Origin: Ilyonectria destructans
Taxonomy: Eukaryota > Ascomycota > Sordariomycetes > Hypocreales > Nectriaceae
Assembly (NCBI GenBank): GCA_020740775.1
Contig: JAHEWK010000024.1
Location: 620,001-684,000 of the forward strand
Length of the DNA stretch: 64,000 nucleotides
Direction: 5' to 3'
This document shows, one piece after another, positions 1 through 11,635 of this stretch; the stretch's first letter is position 1; each line of letters opens with the position of its first letter. A program made the translations under genes and the position numbers. The notes below the pieces were generated by a model. That model saw only the letters and a list, made by a program, of their open reading frames with translations. It ran no database searches and was not told the DNA's origin.

Positions 1-3000
1 ACAACCCTGCCTCCCAAGTCTCTGCTATCGCGCGACTCCGTCGACAACACCATGCTTGAGGCAACCTTCCAGCCTGCTTTCAAGCAGGGCCGATCCGGCT
101 CCATCGCCGAGCTCCCTGACCAAGCCACCGATTCTCTGCAAAGAGTTATTGACCGTCTGTTCGAGAGCTGTTTGAAGCAGGGTCGGTATAGGCAGGTGGT
201 CGGAATTGCTGTGGAAGCCAAGAACCTCGATGTCCTTCGACGGGTTATCAAGCGTGCCAGTGACGACGAGAAGAACTCCAAGTCCAAGACCCAGGAGGGC
301 ACTCCCGGTCCTGCTGAGGACCTGATGGAGTACACTCTCGGCATCTGCATGGATATTGTCCAAGAACGAAGTCTTCGAACTGAGATTTTGAGGTTGATTC
401 TTGATCTTCTCAACGAAATTCCTAACCCTGATTATTTCGCAATCGCCAAGTGTGTCGTCTACCTCAACTCAGACGACGAGGCGTCGCGAATGCTCCAAAC
501 CCTTGTCGATGACGGTGATCAATCCTCAATCGCAAACGCCTATCAAATCGCCTTCGATCTGTACGACAACGGAACACAGGAGTTCTTGGGCAAGGTTTTG
601 GCTGCTTTGCCTTCTGGTGAGCCTCCCAAGAAGGAGGAGTCGGAAGAGAAGGACAATGAGGGCGAGTCAGAGCCCCTTCTTGAGGACCAGCAGGAAGCCC
701 CTGAGAATGAGCTCCCCGAGGACGTGGCAAAGGCTTATCGCAACATTCGATCCATCCTTGATGGCAGCAAGACCATCAAGTTGAACCTCGAGTTCCTCTA
801 CCGAAACAACCGAACCGACCAGAGCATCCTCAACAAGGTGCGCGACAGCCTAGAGGGCCGAAACTCCATCTTCCACACTGCCGTTACCTTCTGCAACGCT
901 TTCATGAACCAGGGCACCACCAACGACAAGTTCTTCCGTGACAACCTGGAGTGGCTCGGCAAGGCCGTTAACTGGTCCAAGTTCACTGCTACAGCCGCTC
1001 TCGGTGTCATTCACCGTGGAAACCTGTCTCAGTCTCGTAAGCTCCTTGAGCCCTATCTCCCCCGCCAAGGTGGCCTTAGCAGTGGTTCCATCTTTAGCCA
1101 GGGTGGTGCTCTGTATGCCTACGGTCTTATCCACGCCAACCACGGTGCCGATGCCTTGGAATACCTGAAGACTCAGTTCAGCCAGGCTGAGGAGGAGGTC
1201 GTTCAGCATGGTGGTGCCCTTGGTCTCGGCATTGCTGGCATGGCCACTGGTGACTGGGAAATCTTTGAGAAGCTCAGGGAAATCCTGTTCCAGGATTCTG
1301 CCCTCAATGGCGAGGCCGTCGGTCTCTCCATGGGTCTCATCATGCTGGGTACTGGAAACGTCAAAGCCCTTGAGGACATGATTACCTATGCTCATGAGAC
1401 CACTCATGAGAAGATTGTTCGTGGTCTGGCCATCGGTATGGCTCTCATCATGTTCGGCCGCCAGGAGGGTGCCGATGTTCTGATTGACGGTCTCCTCAAC
1501 GATCCCGATCCCACTCTGCGATACGGTGGTATCATGACCGTTGCCCTTGCCTATTGCGGCACTGGCAGCAACAAGGCTATTCGAAAGCTCCTCCACACCG
1601 CTGTCAGCGATGTCAACGATGACGTGCGCCGAATCGCTGTCATGAGTCTCGGTTTCATTCTCTTCCGCAAGCCCGGAAGCGTCCCGCGTATGGTAGAGCT
1701 GCTGTCCGAGTCGTACAACCCTCACGTTCGCTACGGCTCTGCTATGGCTCTGGGTATCTCTTGCGCCGGTACCGGCCTGGACGAGGCCATTGACCTCCTC
1801 GAGCCCATGATGAAGGATCCTACCGACTTTGTGCGACAGGGTGCTCTTATCTCCCTCGCCATGATCATGGTGCAACAGAACGAGGTCATGAACCCCAAGG
1901 TCTCCGCCATCCGCAAGACGCTCAAGAAGGTGGTTGGCGATCGTCATGAGGATGCCATGACCAAGTTCGGTGCGGCCCTCGCCCTCGGTATCATCGATGC
2001 TGGTGGTCGCAACTGCACCATTGGCCTACAAACCCAGACCGGCAACCTCAACATGGCTGGTATCGTCGGTATGGCCGTATTCACACAGTACTGGTACTGG
2101 TTCCCCTTCACCCATTTCCTGTCACTGAGCTTCTCGCCTACGTCCATCATCGGACTGGACCATGATCTGAAGATGCCCGACTTCAAGTTCCACTGCGCCA
2201 CCCGCCCCAGCCTGTTTGACTACCCACCTGAGCAGGAGGCTAAGGCTGAGGAGGGTCCTGCCTTGATCGCCACTGCTATTTTGTCGACCACTGCCCAAGC
2301 CAAGCGAAGAGCTCAGAAGAAGGAGCGCGCCCAGCGACGCGAGAGCATGGATATCGACTCCGTCCCTGCTACCGGTGCCGACAAGATGGAGGTAGATGAG
2401 GACAAGAAGGCCGAGGATACCAAGGACAAGAAGGAGGTGGATGAGAAGGACAGCGCCGCGACTACCGATACCAAGAAGAAGCCGGAGAAGGAGAAGGTTG
2501 GCTATGAGATTGAGAACATGAGCCGTGTTCTCCCCGGCCAGCTCAAGTACATCAGCTTCCCAGCTGGCCGATACAAGCCTGTAAAGAAGGTATGTCGATC
2601 ATTGATGCAAAATTCCCCATGTCCAGGAACTAACACAGACACAGCCTACTGGTGGCCCTCTCCTGCTCCACGACTCGCAACCCGAGGAGTCGAAGACGCT
2701 GCTTGAGGAGAAGCTCAAGAAGGTGACGACCGAGCGTGCACCCGTTGCGGGCCAGCAGAACGCTCGAGGTGGACGATCTGGCGCATCCGGCCGGTCCCTA
2801 CTCGAAGGTCTTGTAGACCCGTCGCGAGCTGGATCCAACAGCGCCATGATGCAGCAGTTGCTTCGTAGCCAGGGCCGTTCGCCATTTGGCCTGGTCGATC
2901 CCCAGACCCCCGGAAACGGAGGCGCGGCCGCGGCGGCTGGAGTATTGACGGCGGTGGATGAGGATGGTGACGATGATGAGGAGGCCAAGGTCCCCAAAGA

Positions 3001-3052
3001 ATTTGAGTACTTTTCGGATGGCGACGAGGATGATGAGGACGACGACGAGTAA
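1..3052 (+). CDS. RPN2: 26S proteasome regulatory subunit Rpn2 (5' end outside the window)
   Basis: Largest scaffold subunit of the 19S regulatory particle base, which holds Rpn10/Rpn13 and the lid onto the ATPase ring. The reading frame is already open at base 1, so the first ATG (52) is internal and roughly the first 100 residues are missing; 998 residues are visible. Exons are <1..2589 and 2645..3052, with a 55-nt intron (GTATGT..ACACAG). The middle contains the toroid of proteasome/cyclosome (PC) repeats: GALYAYGLIHA, GGALGLGIAGMATG, GEAVGLSMGLIMLG, RGLAIGMALIMFG, YGGIMTVALAYCG, RRIAVMSLGFILF, YGSAMALGISCAG. A charged, lysine-rich insert (about 2280-2500) and a very acidic C-terminus with a DDEDDDE tail follow, as in other fungal Rpn2. 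Identity is near certain. The only uncertainty is the missing N-terminus. Confidence 0.96.
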
Positions 3053-3493
3053 GGCCCGGCGCGTTAGGATGTGGGTGTTCATTGTACAACTAGACCAGCT
3101 TGACTGGCGGGGATACAGGTGCTTTCGGAACGGGTTTGTTGTATACTACGTCTCGGAGGGATGTACTCCAGGAGCAAGGAATACGGGTAGACACTAATTA
3201 CCACTTGGCGCTGCGGCTGCAGATCGTCTTGCTGCTGATTTCTGATTTAAGATAACTTATTTGTGCGCATGTGAGGTTTATCAAAGTGATTCCGGTGGAT
3301 CGTAGTTGGTATTACTTTGAACTCGCAGTGGGTGGGTGTTTTAAAGACATTAATACGAGTACAAGAGAGCAATTTATACATTGCACAACCTGAATAAACG
3401 ACCATCCTTGGTATCGAACATGGGCACAACATAACCGGTTGGTTTGCCCCCTAAACTCCAGGCCACCCAGCACCATCCCAACATCAAATAGCG
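3053..3493. other. Convergent intergenic region RPN2 / sulfite oxidase
   Basis: 441 bp between two genes that end towards each other, so it should hold both 3' UTRs and polyadenylation signals. I see no conserved frame in it. Confidence 0.6.
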
Positions 3494-5467
3494 CTAGATA
3501 TTCTCCCATCCCTCGTATGGGTCTTCGGGGAATGTTTCCCCGCCGGCCGGCGGGTTGTCGGAACAGACCTGGAGGCGATGCCAGGCTGTGGCAAGGTTGC
3601 CGCGGATATTCCAGGTGGCCGAGTGGCTCTCGGGCTGGGTGTTGTATGACTCGTCGGTGGCTTTGACGACGAAAGTGGCACTTAGATGCTTAGATGAGGG
3701 ATGGTTCTTGGATGGTGGGTCGTCCTTCTTGTTGTCGGCTGTTTGCTTCACCTGCTCAAAGGCGTCGAGGGGAACTAGACCCTCATATCTCCAGCGTCTC
3801 CACGCCCAAGAGCCATGACCAAAGCAGGACGAAGGCGCGCCGTCTTTGGTGGTGCAGTCGGGGAGGATCTTGGCCTGGGACCAGGTCTTGCCACCATCCA
3901 GAGAGACATCAACACGGACGATGGCACGGCCGCCGCCAGAATAAGCATATCCGCTGAGGGTAGCCTGCTGTGCGTATTTTGCCTTCACCTCCTTAGACTT
4001 GCTAGTCTTAGTTTGGTCACCTTGTGAAGGTAGCTTGATCCATTTGCCGAGTCTGCATCCCGTGATGGCGCTCTGGACGGGCATCTCTTGGATCGCAGGC
4101 GCAGTCTCCCAATCGACGTGCGTCTGGTTGGGGCCGAAGCACTTGTAGTCTCGTCGCTGCCACTGGCTCGTGCTCTCTTCGTCGCTGAGCGAGATGTGGC
4201 TCAACCACTTTACAGACCGAGCAGCAACATGACCGGGGACGATGGCTCTGAGAGGAAAGCCGTGGTCACGAGGCAAGGTCTGGCCGTTCATGTTGTAGGC
4301 GAGCAAGACGTCGCCTTGAGGATCAATGGCCTTTTTGATCGGGATTGAGGCGCCATATGCTTCGAGAGCGGAAAACTGGACGTGCTTGGCCTCGCTGGTA
4401 CCTGCCAGGGCGGACGGGACGTCGAAGCCGGCGTCGGCGAGCACGTCGGAGAGGAGGACACCCTCCCAAGACGCATTGGAGATGGCACCGACGTTCCACG
4501 GAAGCCCATTTGCCTTGCGTCCGGATTCTTCGCTCATGTGCCTGCGGCGGTTTCCGGAGCACTGGAGGACGGCCGTCACCTTGTGGGCAGGGAATCTCGT
4601 CTTGAGGTCGTGGAGCGTGTACTCCTTGATAGTGCCATCCTCGAGCTCAATAGTGAGGGTGTACTGATCTGGATCATTGGGGATGGTGGGAACCCACATG
4701 TGATTCCGGACGTAGAAGAGGTCGTTAGGTGTAAGGAAATCTGCCGTCATAGCATCCGTGGGAGTCTCTGCATTTCGCGGCTTGGCCGTCATGGTGATGA
4801 GGGCAGGATGCCGTTCTGGGTCATCGGAAAAGGGATCTTCAATCTGTTCTCGAGCAGGCCTTCCATCAACCAGGTCGGCTGAGTCCACATAGCCGATGAG
4901 AAACTGGCCGAGTATGTCGTAGATGTACTGGGCCTTGTGGATGGAGAAGATGTCCCAGTATGGTTCGATGGACCCGCCAGCAGCTCGCAGGATAACCTCG
5001 CCTCCGGGGTGGCCGGCAATCCAGTCGGTAATGTCGTAGACCTTGTCGCCATAGATAACCCAGGGATTTTCGGATCTGCCGTCATGCTTGCGGACCTCGG
5101 AGATGCGGAACCGGGGGATATTGGGGTCACGATCGTCATGTTTGGTGTGGGAGGGTTGAGCAGGCGAGTCGCATTGGGTGGGAGGAGCATGGAGCAAACT
5201 AAAAGCCAGGAAAAGGGAAGCAGCACCAGCAATAAGGGCGACGGTATGGATATTAGAGCGTGTTGACGATGCACTTGGAGAGGCTGCCGCGATCTGGCTT
5301 GTTGACTTTGTGGTTCTATTATTGATGGGAGTTGAGCTGAAGAATCGATGTCCGGCTTGTGGCCGCGTCGAGGGTCTTGGTAGATTGAAACACGACGACT
5401 GCCATTGTCGGCAAGTCAGTCGAGAGGTTAGTCGCCGTGCTGCTGGAGAGAAGATGAAAGCGGACAT
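3494..5467 (-). CDS. Sulfite oxidase, mitochondrial (cytochrome b5 + molybdopterin)
   Basis: Oxidises sulfite to sulfate with transfer of electrons to cytochrome c; molybdenum- and haem-dependent, in the mitochondrial intermembrane space. Single exon of 657 residues from the ATG at 5467; an in-frame TTG six codons upstream is not a likely start. Order: basic, Ser/Arg-rich mitochondrial presequence; hydrophobic segment near residues 75-95 (sorting or anchor signal); cytochrome b5 domain with the HPGG haem ligand at about 153-156 and second histidine near 177; oxidoreductase molybdopterin domain with the Moco cysteine in VLQCSGNRRRHM (about residue 303); C-terminal dimerisation domain containing SYNTQP. 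The lack of FAD/NADH domains argues against a full nitrate reductase. The shared b5+Moco core means some databases call such proteins nitrate reductase-like. Confidence 0.92.
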   Translation of the reverse strand: MSAFIFSPAARRLTSRLTCRQWQSSCFNLPRPSTRPQAGHRFFSSTPINNRTTKSTSQIAAASPSASSTRSNIHTVALIAGAASLFLAFSLLHAPPTQCDSPAQPSHTKHDDRDPNIPRFRISEVRKHDGRSENPWVIYGDKVYDITDWIAGHPGGEVILRAAGGSIEPYWDIFSIHKAQYIYDILGQFLIGYVDSADLVDGRPAREQIEDPFSDDPERHPALITMTAKPRNAETPTDAMTADFLTPNDLFYVRNHMWVPTIPNDPDQYTLTIELEDGTIKEYTLHDLKTRFPAHKVTAVLQCSGNRRRHMSEESGRKANGLPWNVGAISNASWEGVLLSDVLADAGFDVPSALAGTSEAKHVQFSALEAYGASIPIKKAIDPQGDVLLAYNMNGQTLPRDHGFPLRAIVPGHVAARSVKWLSHISLSDEESTSQWQRRDYKCFGPNQTHVDWETAPAIQEMPVQSAITGCRLGKWIKLPSQGDQTKTSKSKEVKAKYAQQATLSGYAYSGGGRAIVRVDVSLDGGKTWSQAKILPDCTTKDGAPSSCFGHGSWAWRRWRYEGLVPLDAFEQVKQTADNKKDDPPSKNHPSSKHLSATFVVKATDESYNTQPESHSATWNIRGNLATAWHRLQVCSDNPPAGGETFPEDPYEGWENI

Positions 5468-7474
5468 GATGTGTAGTTGTATCAAGGTGAGGTGAGATTA
5501 GAAGGGGGGTGGCAATTAAAGCCAAGGCATGAGCAACTCAGGAGGGAAGACGCTCCAGACAGACGACAGACGACAGACGACCGACGACAGACTTGACCGT
5601 CGCCGTCAACCAGGGAGCAGTAAAACCTCCCCAACAATACAATCCCCTGATGCTCGACGCGTGGTGTAAAGGAGGTTTGATAACGGGGAAATTCTCGGAG
5701 GGGAATGGGTGACGACGGGAAGGGCGTCAGCGCCGCGTGGCGGGGCCGGGTGGCTTTTAAGGCATCGGGAAGGTCCAACGGTGTTACGGGCGGTCTCACC
5801 AATCTCGCACTGACTCTGGCTGGTAGATATAGATACAAGGCGGTGAACGGGAGATGGCCGCGCACGTGGGCTGTTTCAGTAGCCAAAGATACGAGATTGC
5901 TTTTGGTCTGGGGAGAGTGGCCGACGCCAACAAAACATCGTGATGAGATGCCGCCGCCGACGGTTGCCGTTGGAAGCCATCCGGCCGGGCCTCGCCCCCC
6001 GGCGTATTAGTGTATTAGGGCGTCTTTGTACGTCACTTGATGTCCGGCTGTGCCAATCAGGCGCTTACGGTGGCTGCAGCCGCTAGGACTTAGTGGATAA
6101 ATACCCGGTGCACCGCTGAAGCCCACTGCGACCCTCCCTAAACAGGGTTGGGTTGTCTACGCTGTGTCTGGCAGTCTGGGGCAAACCGTGGCTTTCTGAT
6201 TCGTAGTTCAATTCAATCCAAGGGATTGAAGCCATGAGGGAAGAGGTCTGGTGAAGTCAAGCCCCAAGAGAGAACCACGAAAGAGTTTCTCAAACCATTT
6301 ACCATGTACAATTCTCAATCGTCTTCCCATCCTCATCACAGGCACCACCGTTCGGAAGACACTGCAGCACCCGCCCAACAGAATTACTTACACAGTACTC
6401 ACGGTTCACAAGGTCGGCGACCTCGGGCACCATTCCCCAGGTACCCGAAGAGATGGCATTCTCGTCGACGTACAGAGTACCAGCGCTACACCGGCTACCG
6501 CGTGTACTCATTGGTCACCGGGACAAGCCCTCTCCTTCAAATGCCGGTGATCCAGATCTCCTCGGGGAATTAATGCTTAATGGTCAACGGGCACATGAAG
6601 AGACGCCCGAGATAAGAAGAATCCGATGAAACCGACTCCCGAGTCTATTCGAATTGAGTTTGCACCCACGACCCTTGCTCACTTCCGCATGGCACTGGCA
6701 CAGCAGGTTTCTCGTGGCTCGAGATTATCATCCGTCTACTGCTCGGAAACCAGTCCGGCTTCGGTGCACCGACTGCCGGATTGCCTCCTGACTTGATCTG
6801 ACTTTCCGACCTGCAGCGTTAGTCCTCCGAATGAAGTCTCAAGTGTCTCACCGGCCATTTCTGTTACTCAATAAGCGTGGCCTTTACGTACGTTGCCGAA
6901 CCGCAGTCACATGATCCCTCCTCCGCCTCATTGCTCACCGCTAACTCCAATCGGCTGCCGGTCGATCCAACGTCAGACCGGACGTCGGTCCCGGCCCTCG
7001 GGCCCGACTCCTCCGGACCTTGCGACCCACCGCTCCGGCTTGACTCCACATTGGTGTCAGCAGTCTGCATTTGGGTTTCCTCACGTCCTGGTACTGGGCT
7101 TACAGTTTGCGAGCAGAGGAGCTTGGGATGCCAGTTCTGGTCAAGCCAATCATCTCGGAATGAAAAATCAACTCCGCCGGCTTCAACGTCGTCTCTACGC
7201 CCACTGTCCAATATGTGTTTCACGTTCCATGATACCTTGACATGACAACGATATTTCTTACGATTTTCATACACTGGATGCAGTAGCTGACCAGAACGTC
7301 ATATCGCTGCAAGTATTTCTGATTTGAAATGGCATAGTACTACCTTGATAATAATTTAAGAAAAAAATCTAAAACCGTTTGAATTCGATAGTGTTTACAC
7401 AGGTCTGTCTACTCGCTGATCCATGAACCCTCCCAACCCTGATGATGGCCATCTCAATGAGGCATGGTAACAAT
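5468..7474. other. 2 kb intergenic region upstream of sulfite oxidase
   Basis: Contains the sulfite oxidase promoter at its left end. At 5557-5592 there is an imperfect tandem repeat built on GACGACAGA. Short open frames on both strands show no family similarity or convincing splice structure, so I call no gene. Confidence 0.5.
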
Positions 7475-8088
7475 TTACATGATCAAAGAAGTTGTGTCCG
7501 GCGAAATCGTAGTACCCATATCGCCGCTGCTTCCCCCATCCGTGACAAGCACTCCTTTGTTGTCGGAGTCCGAGGTAGTCGTTCCTGTTTCCGTCCCCTT
7601 GTTGTCGGAGTTCGAGGTAGTCGTTCCTATTTCCGTCCCAGAACCCTCTGACTTGGCCCCCAAGCGCAGAATAATAGCGTTATGGTCAAACTCCCGATCA
7701 AGCGAGATGGGTGTGCCCTTCTTCGACCTGCGCTTGTTCTCCGCGCTGCGGAACAGGTCCGTGAACCAAATCCAGACGGCCGACATGTTCTTGCGGGAGA
7801 AGAGCATGAAGGGCGCCTTGAGTAGAAGCAGACACAGATAGCCAAGGTTGCGGACCGTTTCTTGTAGATCGCCAGTGCGGTATTGCGACGCATGTCGACG
7901 AGGACGAGGCCGATGAGAAATCCGAAACATAAGGCGAGGATGCCGTAGACGATGATGGTGGCGGCCATACTGTCCGAGTCCACGACGAAAGGATTTTGTT
8001 CGATGTTTCCGGTAGGATCGGGTTGTTCTTGATTCGTTGCCGCAAAACCGGAGTAAAGGGGATTTTCCGTCATGATTGTTGGTGCCAT
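7475..8088 (-). CDS. Small membrane protein, reading frame apparently interrupted
   Basis: Not recognised. From the ATG at 8088 the first frame encodes a polar N-terminus (TENPLYSGFAATNQ), a strong transmembrane segment (IIVYGILALCFGFLIGLVLV) and a basic cytosolic stretch ending near ALAIYKK (about 7857). After that the frame degenerates, whereas the frame beginning around NLGYLCLLLLKAPFMLF carries protein-like sequence to the stop at 7475, with a polar tail holding a duplicated 14-residue Ser/Thr/Asp repeat. The two halves join only if one base is supplied or an unusual intron removed. I found no GT..AG pair of suitable length and phase with consensus signals. Either a one-base indel (real or assembly error) or a non-standard intron lies around 7820-7900. 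Joined length would be about 204 residues with one or two membrane segments. Confidence 0.5.
7557..7639. repeat. 42-bp tandem duplication inside the membrane-protein tail
   Basis: Two adjacent 42-bp copies (7557-7598 and 7599-7639) differ at only a few bases. On the minus strand each copy encodes 14 residues (TETGTTTSDSDNKG-like), so the duplication keeps the frame. Confidence 0.85.
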
Positions 8089-8453
8089 CTTGGGCAAATT
8101 GTATTGTGGGTAAGGAAGAGGTTTGCTTGGTGCTGTCGAAACATTCGAAGGTTGATGGGAGTTGAAGAAGTTTGACAGGCGGGAGAAATTAAGGAAGTCT
8201 AGGTTTTATAGATCGCAGTCTACAGAGCAACAAGGACCATGGAAGGGCTTGATACTGTGACACAATTAGAACCCTTTCGGACCATGCTATGGGGGTGCTT
8301 CAGATTCGCAGAGCACAGAGTTCGACCTACCGCGGCTCACAAAGGTCTGTAAGGAGGCTCACAGCGGTGCATGGTCACATTATACTTTGCAAAATTATAT
8401 CGCAGTACCTAGTGCTCCAGCAAGGTCTCAAGCCACCCAATATTCGCCTCCTC
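8089..8453. other. Intergenic region
   Basis: 365 bp between two minus-strand genes: promoter of the small membrane protein and 3' flank of the F-box gene. Nothing further recognised. Confidence 0.5.
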
Positions 8454-10061
8454 TCAAGGCCTCAGGACCGTATCGATGTCTACCCGCTCAAAGAAGCTGA
8501 TGTGCCCAAATCCAACCCAGTACTGAGCCAGCCGATCATGGCTGATGAGCAATAATTGACTATCGATAAATTTTTCTATTCGCGAACATCTCGTTAGCCT
8601 ATGCTTACTTAAACTTTGGACATAGCCGCTGTTCTCACCTCCAACAAAGTCCGTCTCGGCCACATGGCCTCGGCTTTTTACCACCCTAGCACCCGTAAAC
8701 GGCGGATCGGTAGCATCTCCGACGTAGCCCTTTGGGCCTAGGTCCTCGACTATAAAGGTATGTTCTCCACGGGGAACGTTGGGATCGCCGGTTAATTTGA
8801 TGGCTTCTAAACGCCCGCGATATATACGAGCATCCGTTCTTCTAGCCTCCCATTCTGCGTCAGTTTCGATGTTGTCTCGTTCAAGACCAAGTTCGGCATC
8901 TGTTGCCGGTAAGTCGTCGGGTTGATGGATTAATAGAAACTCGCACCCGTGGCCGCTGTAGTCGCCGACCCAGATCCCTCGCCATGGCTTGAGGGCCGTC
9001 GGGGTGTAAATAGCTGGGTCAATTGTGGAGTACGAGATGACTTCTTCACCCAAGTGAATCCCGGCCATGCCCCCCGTCATTCCTATGCCTCCAGCAAGAG
9101 CATTCTCAAACTGCATTCCCCTCAAGACGTGCCTAACTCCTGAAAAGGAACCTGGAGGTGCGAGGGCGATACCCGGTGCCGCCGGGCTTCCTGCCATCTC
9201 CAACCAGTGGCGGATCCGGAAGGTTTGGTCAGAGACCTCGGACCGCTGCTGTGGGCGGTCTTTGGAGTCGAGGGCAATTCTATCCCGTCCTTCGAAGCCG
9301 CCGGAAACGTGATGGCGAGCTGGTACCGCTGGCGGTGGCCATACGTTGCCGTAGGGATACCCAGTAGCAAGCTTCGCATCCGCGACGTCTGGGTCTAGCG
9401 GACGGGCTAAGAGGAAGTTGCTAAACATAGCCCCAAGCCGGTCGTCCAACTCCATGGGGATCTCGTCGGCAAAGCGGTTGGCACCGGGCCGCTTGGAGAA
9501 GCCTCCATCGTTCCCGGTCGGTCGGATACGGAATTGGACCACGGGTTTGTCGAGATGGAGAGCAACTCGTGGTTCAAACCCGTGTATAACTACCTGGCTG
9601 TGAGCAGCCCAGTGTTGGTACGTCGTTCGATTCCTGCCGGCGAGCAACTGGTATCCCTCAATACAGCCGCGTCGGGGGTCATATCGAACGACGATGAGCT
9701 TACCCATTAGTTCGCGGTCGCAGAACCAAATCTTGTACCGCGGTAGAAACCATACGAGATGGTGGGCGGCGTAGAGTTCATGGTAACTGGCGCATGGGGC
9801 GGGACTTGTGAGGGTTAGGCCGGGGACGTTTTCCTGGACGAGGGCGTGCCAGATGACGTCAGAGAGAGCGTGTTTCCGCAAAGCATGGCATGTTGCGGAG
9901 ACAGAAGCGACGTCGTAGGGTGAGAGATGACAGAGGATGGTGTCAACCAGCTCGGGAGGGAGTGTGCGGAGTCGGCAGCCGTCAGGCGAGGGTTGCGAAG
10001 TGGCCAGGGAAGTGGCCGGTGAAGAGGAGGCCTCCATGATGGAAGACGCCGGTTTGTCCAT
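8454..10061 (-). CDS. F-box domain protein
   Basis: Single-exon frame of 535 residues from the ATG at 10061. An F-box lies near residues 31-75 (LPPELVDTILCHLSPYDVAS, then CHALRKHALSDVIWHALV), the Skp1-binding module of SCF ubiquitin ligases; the function is therefore probably substrate recognition for ubiquitylation, although some fungal F-box proteins act outside SCF. The long C-terminal part lacks obvious WD40 or LRR repeats but contains conserved-looking globular sequence (WFLPRYKIWFCDRELMGKLI, GIWVGDYSGHGCEFLLI). That second motif recalls a domain found in a widespread group of F-box proteins of ascomycetes and plants. The substrate is unknown. The final 50 residues follow a different composition and could in reality be replaced by a spliced end. 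Confidence 0.85.
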   Translation of the reverse strand: MDKPASSIMEASSSPATSLATSQPSPDGCRLRTLPPELVDTILCHLSPYDVASVSATCHALRKHALSDVIWHALVQENVPGLTLTSPAPCASYHELYAAHHLVWFLPRYKIWFCDRELMGKLIVVRYDPRRGCIEGYQLLAGRNRTTYQHWAAHSQVVIHGFEPRVALHLDKPVVQFRIRPTGNDGGFSKRPGANRFADEIPMELDDRLGAMFSNFLLARPLDPDVADAKLATGYPYGNVWPPPAVPARHHVSGGFEGRDRIALDSKDRPQQRSEVSDQTFRIRHWLEMAGSPAAPGIALAPPGSFSGVRHVLRGMQFENALAGGIGMTGGMAGIHLGEEVISYSTIDPAIYTPTALKPWRGIWVGDYSGHGCEFLLIHQPDDLPATDAELGLERDNIETDAEWEARRTDARIYRGRLEAIKLTGDPNVPRGEHTFIVEDLGPKGYVGDATDPPFTGARVVKSRGHVAETDFVGGENSGYVQSLSKHRLTRCSRIEKFIDSQLLLISHDRLAQYWVGFGHISFFERVDIDTVLRP

Positions 10062-11635
10062 ATTATATGGCAGACTGAGCTGTTATGGATGCTGCGATGG
10101 AGCGACGGAGTCGAGCCAAGACGCCGAGGTTCGATTTGACGTGACAGTTCACTTCAGTTCAGGGTAGGCGACTATCGGAACAGAGAAGCAAGCGTAAGAG
10201 GGGCCAGCGGGCTCATTTTTACTCTCCTCCCCCAGTCAATACGAGAATCGGCTGATTTGTAGTTGTCGTCGGTGGTCCTACAGAACCTGAATTTGAGAGA
10301 CTGAAAGATGGAGCGTTGGCGAAATTCGGTGACGCAAATGAGTTGGACGATACGTGCATGTGCATTTGGATGGTAAGGTGTTGTCCATCTGCTGTATACC
10401 GCCTTAGTAATAACTGATATTCGGTTTGGCGGGGTTACCACCACTTTGGGGCAGAAAACCACCAAAAGTTCCCCTAGTTAATCCAGCCAGATCGCATCAC
10501 ATGAAATCCCGATCCAGGCTGTCTCAAAGCCTATAGAAAACATGTTCAGCCTATTATGACCCCGCATGTGCTTTCCAGGCTTGAATAGCCGGCACCGAAG
10601 GCCATGTCCATGATCTACTCGACCATGATCCATTCACCACGCATTCTGGACCATGTCGTCTGCCCATCCCGAGAGACATCTCACGTGGCATCGTAGGCAA
10701 ACCTGTAGCTATCAGGGCCAACTGGCGCTCTGTCAACTCGTTTATCCCTGGGAAAAGAGAAACGATCCCTACCACACGGAGGTGCATCTTCAAGTCTCTA
10801 TCCGACATGTGGGCGCGATGCTATTCTTAGCGCGTGCTGGAATCGAGCTTCCGGTTCCGGTATCTTGATGATGGATTTGTCTCTTTATCCTTCTTGGCAG
10901 TTGTTGATATGACCAATAGGCATTCAACCCTATGGTCCCAACTATTCCGAATAGAGAGAAGTAACCAAGAATGAAGCATTCCATCCTGGATCCGGACCAT
11001 GATGAGAGAATGCAACTTAGAGTACTAACGGGGTCCGGTTGCGGAGAATTCGGTATATCGTTGTATCGATGCCCAACCCCACGAAGCCATCACCAGTACG
11101 GCCCTCGCTAGGGTACGTATCTTTCTCGTGCCTTGGGATTTGGCGACTTCATCGTCGACAACCTAAATTTGCCCTTTTGATTCATCGCATCATTTCGCCT
11201 CCTTCGTCGCCCGCCGCAGACTTCTACACAACCCCCCTTCCTGGCTTTGTTGCTGAACTTTCTGTTGCCATCTCATACTTGATTTGTCCTTTTGCAATCT
11301 CCTACACCTCTACTCGTGTGATCTGACCTCATCGACGCATCACCAGCCCAAGAAAAACGTCACCGTTCTTTCATACGAATAGCCGGTCGCCTGGCACCTC
11401 ACAGCCTTCAGTTATAGTTTCGGCCGTCACGGTTAAATCTGCCACGTTTTGCATCTCTCCAATCGTCACATCCATTTGACTCGTTAATCAACCTCCACCA
11501 ACGTTCCGGACGCTGCCGAGAGTGATCCCTGCCACATATTGTACTTCCGCCTTCCTAAGTTGGCCGCATATTCAGTTATTTCTATTCACCGCCAAGAGAC
11601 TCCATCTCCAAAACAACCCACCTACCATATCAGCT
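10062..11635. other. 1.6 kb divergent intergenic region
   Basis: Upstream of both the F-box gene (minus) and the cupin gene (plus). The last 500 bp before the cupin are pyrimidine-rich (many TTC/CTC runs), as usual for fungal leaders. No gene or RNA recognised. Confidence 0.5.

Noticed and set aside
850..1947. 365-codon open frame on the strand opposite RPN2
   Set aside because: It is the antisense shadow of the PC-repeat coding exon. Strong codon bias of RPN2 leaves the opposite frame open; no domain is recognisable.
7817..7928. Intron options joining the two frames of the small membrane protein
   Set aside because: Donors are non-consensus, lengths are very short, or the join creates a stop codon (GTTTCG at 7928 to CAAG at 7861 gives TAA).
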